The position numbers and the translations under genes are program-made. A DNA stretch of 6,516 nucleotides from Heritagella sp051881655 (GTDB taxonomy: Bacteria > Bacillota > Clostridia > Oscillospirales > Acutalibacteraceae), in contig JBJEQH010000220.1 of assembly GCA_051881655.1 (NCBI GenBank), positions 1 to 6,516 of the forward strand, given 5' to 3'. Below the pieces are notes generated by a model. The model ran no database searches. It had not been told where the DNA came from and was given only the letters and a program-made list of their open reading frames with translations. Positions 4,808-6,516 of this stretch are shown in pieces; position 1 is the stretch's first letter, and every line of letters starts with the position of its first letter.

Positions 4808-5590
4808 ATGAATCAGGCCTCTCACTCTCCAATCGGCTTTTTCGATTCCGGTATGGGGGGGATCAGCGTACTGCGGGAAGCGGTCAGGCAGCTTCCCCAT
4901 GAAAATTTCATTTATTTTGGCGACTCTTATAATGCGCCCTATGGGATTAAAAGCCATGAGGAGGTCCTTCAGCTCTCCAAAAAGGCAACCTCTCTCCTTC
5001 TCCGTCAGGGGGCCAAGGCCATTGTCATCGCCTGCAACACGGCGACCGGGGCCGCCGCCAATACGCTCCGCCAGATTTACCCCCAGCTGCCGATTATCGG
5101 GATTGAACCCGCTGTCAAGCCGGCCGTCCTGCGCCATCCCGGCGGCCGCATTGTGGTTATGGCCACCCCCCGTGCCCTGCAGGAGGAAAAACTGCTGCGC
5201 CTTTTGGCACAATTTGACGATAAAGCGGAGGTTTTCCGGCTGCCCTGCGGCGGGCTGATGGAATTTGTCGAGCGCGGCGAGCTGGACGGAAACCGGCTGA
5301 ACCGTTATCTGCACCAGCGCTTTGATCCGCTGTTTGACCGGCCGGTGGACGCTGTGGTGCTGGGCTGTACCCATTATCCCTTTTTGAAAAAGGCCATCGC
5401 CAAGGTGGCCGGCCCTCAGGCCGAGATTATCGACGGGAACGCCGGCACCATTCGGGAGCTAAAGCGCCGGCTGCAATGCGAGAACCTCTTATCCGACAGC
5501 GATCAGCCAGGACAGGTGGTTTTTCAGAATTCTTCCCCCGATCCGGCGTACATCACCCGTAGTGAAATGCTTTTTCACCTGCCGGAATAA
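4808..5590 (+). CDS. murI: glutamate racemase
   Basis: This is a 260-aa cofactor-independent glutamate racemase, which interconverts L- and D-glutamate in the cytoplasm and supplies D-Glu for the peptidoglycan stem peptide. Family blocks appear in order: IGFFDSGMGGISVLRE (9-24, with D13 and S14 at the active site), YFGDSYNAPYG (36-46), IACNTATGAA (75-84) with catalytic C76, and VVLGCTHYPF (183-192) with catalytic C187 and its partner H189. IIDGNAGT (207-214) follows. The two-cysteine arrangement and the length are normal for MurI. The segment DSYNAPYG has Asn where many MurI proteins have Arg, which appears to be a variant of this lineage rather than a defect. The ribosome site is modest: AGGCGG lies 10 nt upstream and another AGG touches the ATG. 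The gene stands alone, with its own promoter and terminator. Confidence 0.96.
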   Translation: MNQASHSPIGFFDSGMGGISVLREAVRQLPHENFIYFGDSYNAPYGIKSHEEVLQLSKKATSLLLRQGAKAIVIACNTATGAAANTLRQIYPQLPIIGIEPAVKPAVLRHPGGRIVVMATPRALQEEKLLRLLAQFDDKAEVFRLPCGGLMEFVERGELDGNRLNRYLHQRFDPLFDRPVDAVVLGCTHYPFLKKAIAKVAGPQAEIIDGNAGTIRELKRRLQCENLLSDSDQPGQVVFQNSSPDPAYITRSEMLFHLPE

Positions 5591-5638
5591 CCGGTATTTT
5601 CGGGAACTGACGGGCAAAGAACTTCCCTTTATGATGAA

Positions 5639-5682
5639 AAAACGTGGATTCCACAAAAGCGGAATCCACGTTTTCTTTTTTT
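5639..5682. terminator. strong bidirectional intrinsic terminator
   Basis: A perfect 14-bp stem pairs AAAACGTGGATTCC (5639-5652) with GGAATCCACGTTTT (5661-5674) around an 8-nt loop. The + strand continues into CTTTTTTT. On the minus strand the stem is followed by TTC after a run of six T, so it can also stop the flavodiiron gene that ends at 5706. It lies 48 nt after the murI stop. Confidence 0.88.
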
Positions 5683-5705
5683 AGGTTTAGGAAGGAAAAG
5701 GCCGG

Positions 5706-6516
5706 TCAGTCTTCTTCCCGCAGCGAGGCGGCAATCGCATCCGCCAGGGCTTCCAGCGCCAGCAGCTGGTCATCGTGCAGGGCCGAGCGCACGGTCATCC
5801 CATCCAGTACCTGCAGGTTCTTCATCCCCTCCAGTGCGGCCCGGATACACTTGCCCGCCGAGGGCGCCCAGGTGCCGTTTTCCAGCACAGCCACGGTGCG
5901 GTTCTGGAAATTGTGGGCCTTCAGATCATTGAGCAGATTCTCCATCGGGGTGAACACCCCGCCGTTGTACGAGGAGGCCGCCAGGACCAGATGGCTGCGG
6001 CGGAACGATTCACTGAGCACCACCGAGACATCAGTGGACGACAGGTCATACAGGGCAATATCCTTCACGCCGCGCTCGCTGAGCATGGTCCCCAGAATCT
6101 GGCAGGCCAGCTCCGTATCGCCGTAGATCGAGGCGCAGGCGATGACAACGCCCTTCTCCTCCGGCTCGTAGCGGCTCCAGCGGTCATATTTCTCAAGGAA
6201 CCATCCCAAATTCTCGCGCCACACCGGGCCGTGCAGCGGGCAGATCATGGTAATCGGCAGAGTGCCCGCCTTTTTCAGCAGAACCTGCACCTGAATACCA
6301 TATTTCCCCACGATGTTCACATAATAGCGGCGGGCATCATCCAGCCAGTCCCGCTCAAAGTTCACTTCATCGGCATACAGGTTTCCGCTCAGGGCACCGA
6401 ACGTGCCGAAGGCATCCGCCGAGTACAGCACCCCGTCCGTTTTATCAAACGTGACCATCGCTTCCGGCCAGTGGACCATGGGCGCCATGACAAACGTAAA
6501 AGTATGGCGGCCGGTG
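5706..6516 (-). CDS. fprA: A-type flavodiiron protein (FprA-like), 5'-truncated by the window
   Basis: This is the C-terminal two thirds of an A-type flavoprotein, a cytoplasmic enzyme of anaerobes that reduces O2 to water (or NO to N2O) with electrons from rubredoxin or a reductase. The frame stays open to the window edge and reads TGRHTFTFV before the Met at 6488. The protein therefore starts outside, with about 130-140 residues missing, including the HxExD iron ligands. Numbering from that Met, the remaining diiron ligands are H6 (MVHWPEAM), D25 (YSADAFG) and H86 (CPLHGPVW), with the 19- and 60-residue spacings typical of the family. The flavodoxin domain begins near residue 112. Its FMN phosphate loop is ASIYGDTELA (119-128), followed by SSYNGGVFTPM and LENGTWAPSAGK. 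There is no C-terminal rubredoxin domain, and the protein ends soon after the flavodoxin fold. Confidence 0.95.
   Translation of the reverse strand, partial: TGRHTFTFVMAPMVHWPEAMVTFDKTDGVLYSADAFGTFGALSGNLYADEVNFERDWLDDARRYYVNIVGKYGIQVQVLLKKAGTLPITMICPLHGPVWRENLGWFLEKYDRWSRYEPEEKGVVIACASIYGDTELACQILGTMLSERGVKDIALYDLSSTDVSVVLSESFRRSHLVLAASSYNGGVFTPMENLLNDLKAHNFQNRTVAVLENGTWAPSAGKCIRAALEGMKNLQVLDGMTVRSALHDDQLLALEALADAIAASLREED

Noticed and set aside
4800..4811. Three-codon frame (Met-Ala-Gly-stop) whose stop overlaps the murI start
   Set aside because: It has no ribosome site at proper distance and is so short that chance is the simpler explanation.
4646..5374. 242-codon minus-strand frame opposite murI
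   Set aside because: It is antisense to an unmistakable glutamate racemase and crosses the promoter region. The composition is shadow-like.
1..6516. CRISPR arrays, tRNA/rRNA genes, insertion sequences, riboswitches
   Set aside because: I saw no regularly spaced repeats, no cloverleaf or rRNA segments, no transposase motifs and no known riboswitch core in the short intergenic regions.

Overview
The window looks like chromosomal DNA from a moderately GC-rich, anaerobic low-GC-lineage Gram-positive, most likely a gut Clostridia member of the Oscillospiraceae/Ruminococcaceae type. This is inference from three things: strong purine-rich Shine-Dalgarno sites, extended -10 promoters, and gene content (a clostridial-style A-type flavodiiron protein, a VanH-like D-lactate dehydrogenase, an FMN nitroreductase and a DmpA-type peptidase). 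There is no rRNA, tRNA, CRISPR array, transposase or phage gene. All of the DNA is dense ordinary gene space, and no gap without a gene exceeds about 200 bases.

Layout from left to right. (1) The 3' end of an XRE/Cro-type regulator on the + strand (1-236, start outside the window) converges on (2) a minus-strand pair: a Gfo/Idh/MocA oxidoreductase (912-1943) followed 41 nt later by a nitroreductase (349-870). A hairpin at 292-333 can terminate both sides. (3) A divergent promoter region (1944-2127) also drives a D-2-hydroxyacid/D-lactate dehydrogenase on the + strand (2128-3111). Inverted repeats sit in both promoters. (4) A perfect 13-bp hairpin (3138-3167) separates that gene from a minus-strand operon: a P1-family (S58/DmpA-like) self-processing aminopeptidase (3526-4611), a 61-aa two-helix membrane protein joined by an ATGA overlap (3344-3529), and a probable 55-aa protein joined by a GTGA overlap (3180-3347). 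(5) A second divergent promoter region (4612-4807) also drives glutamate racemase murI on the + strand (4808-5590). (6) A third bidirectional hairpin (5639-5680) separates murI from the 3' two thirds of an A-type flavodiiron protein on the minus strand (5706 to the window end).

How the genes may work together. D-lactate dehydrogenase regenerates NAD+ in fermentation. The flavodiiron protein and nitroreductase are flavin redox enzymes typical of anaerobes handling oxygen and electrophiles. MurI supplies D-glutamate for peptidoglycan. The strictly alternating divergent/convergent order suggests five transcription units rather than one pathway. No exciting new system is visible. The best leads are the unannotated-looking third gene of the peptidase operon, the small membrane protein coupled to the peptidase, and the inverted repeats at the promoters.
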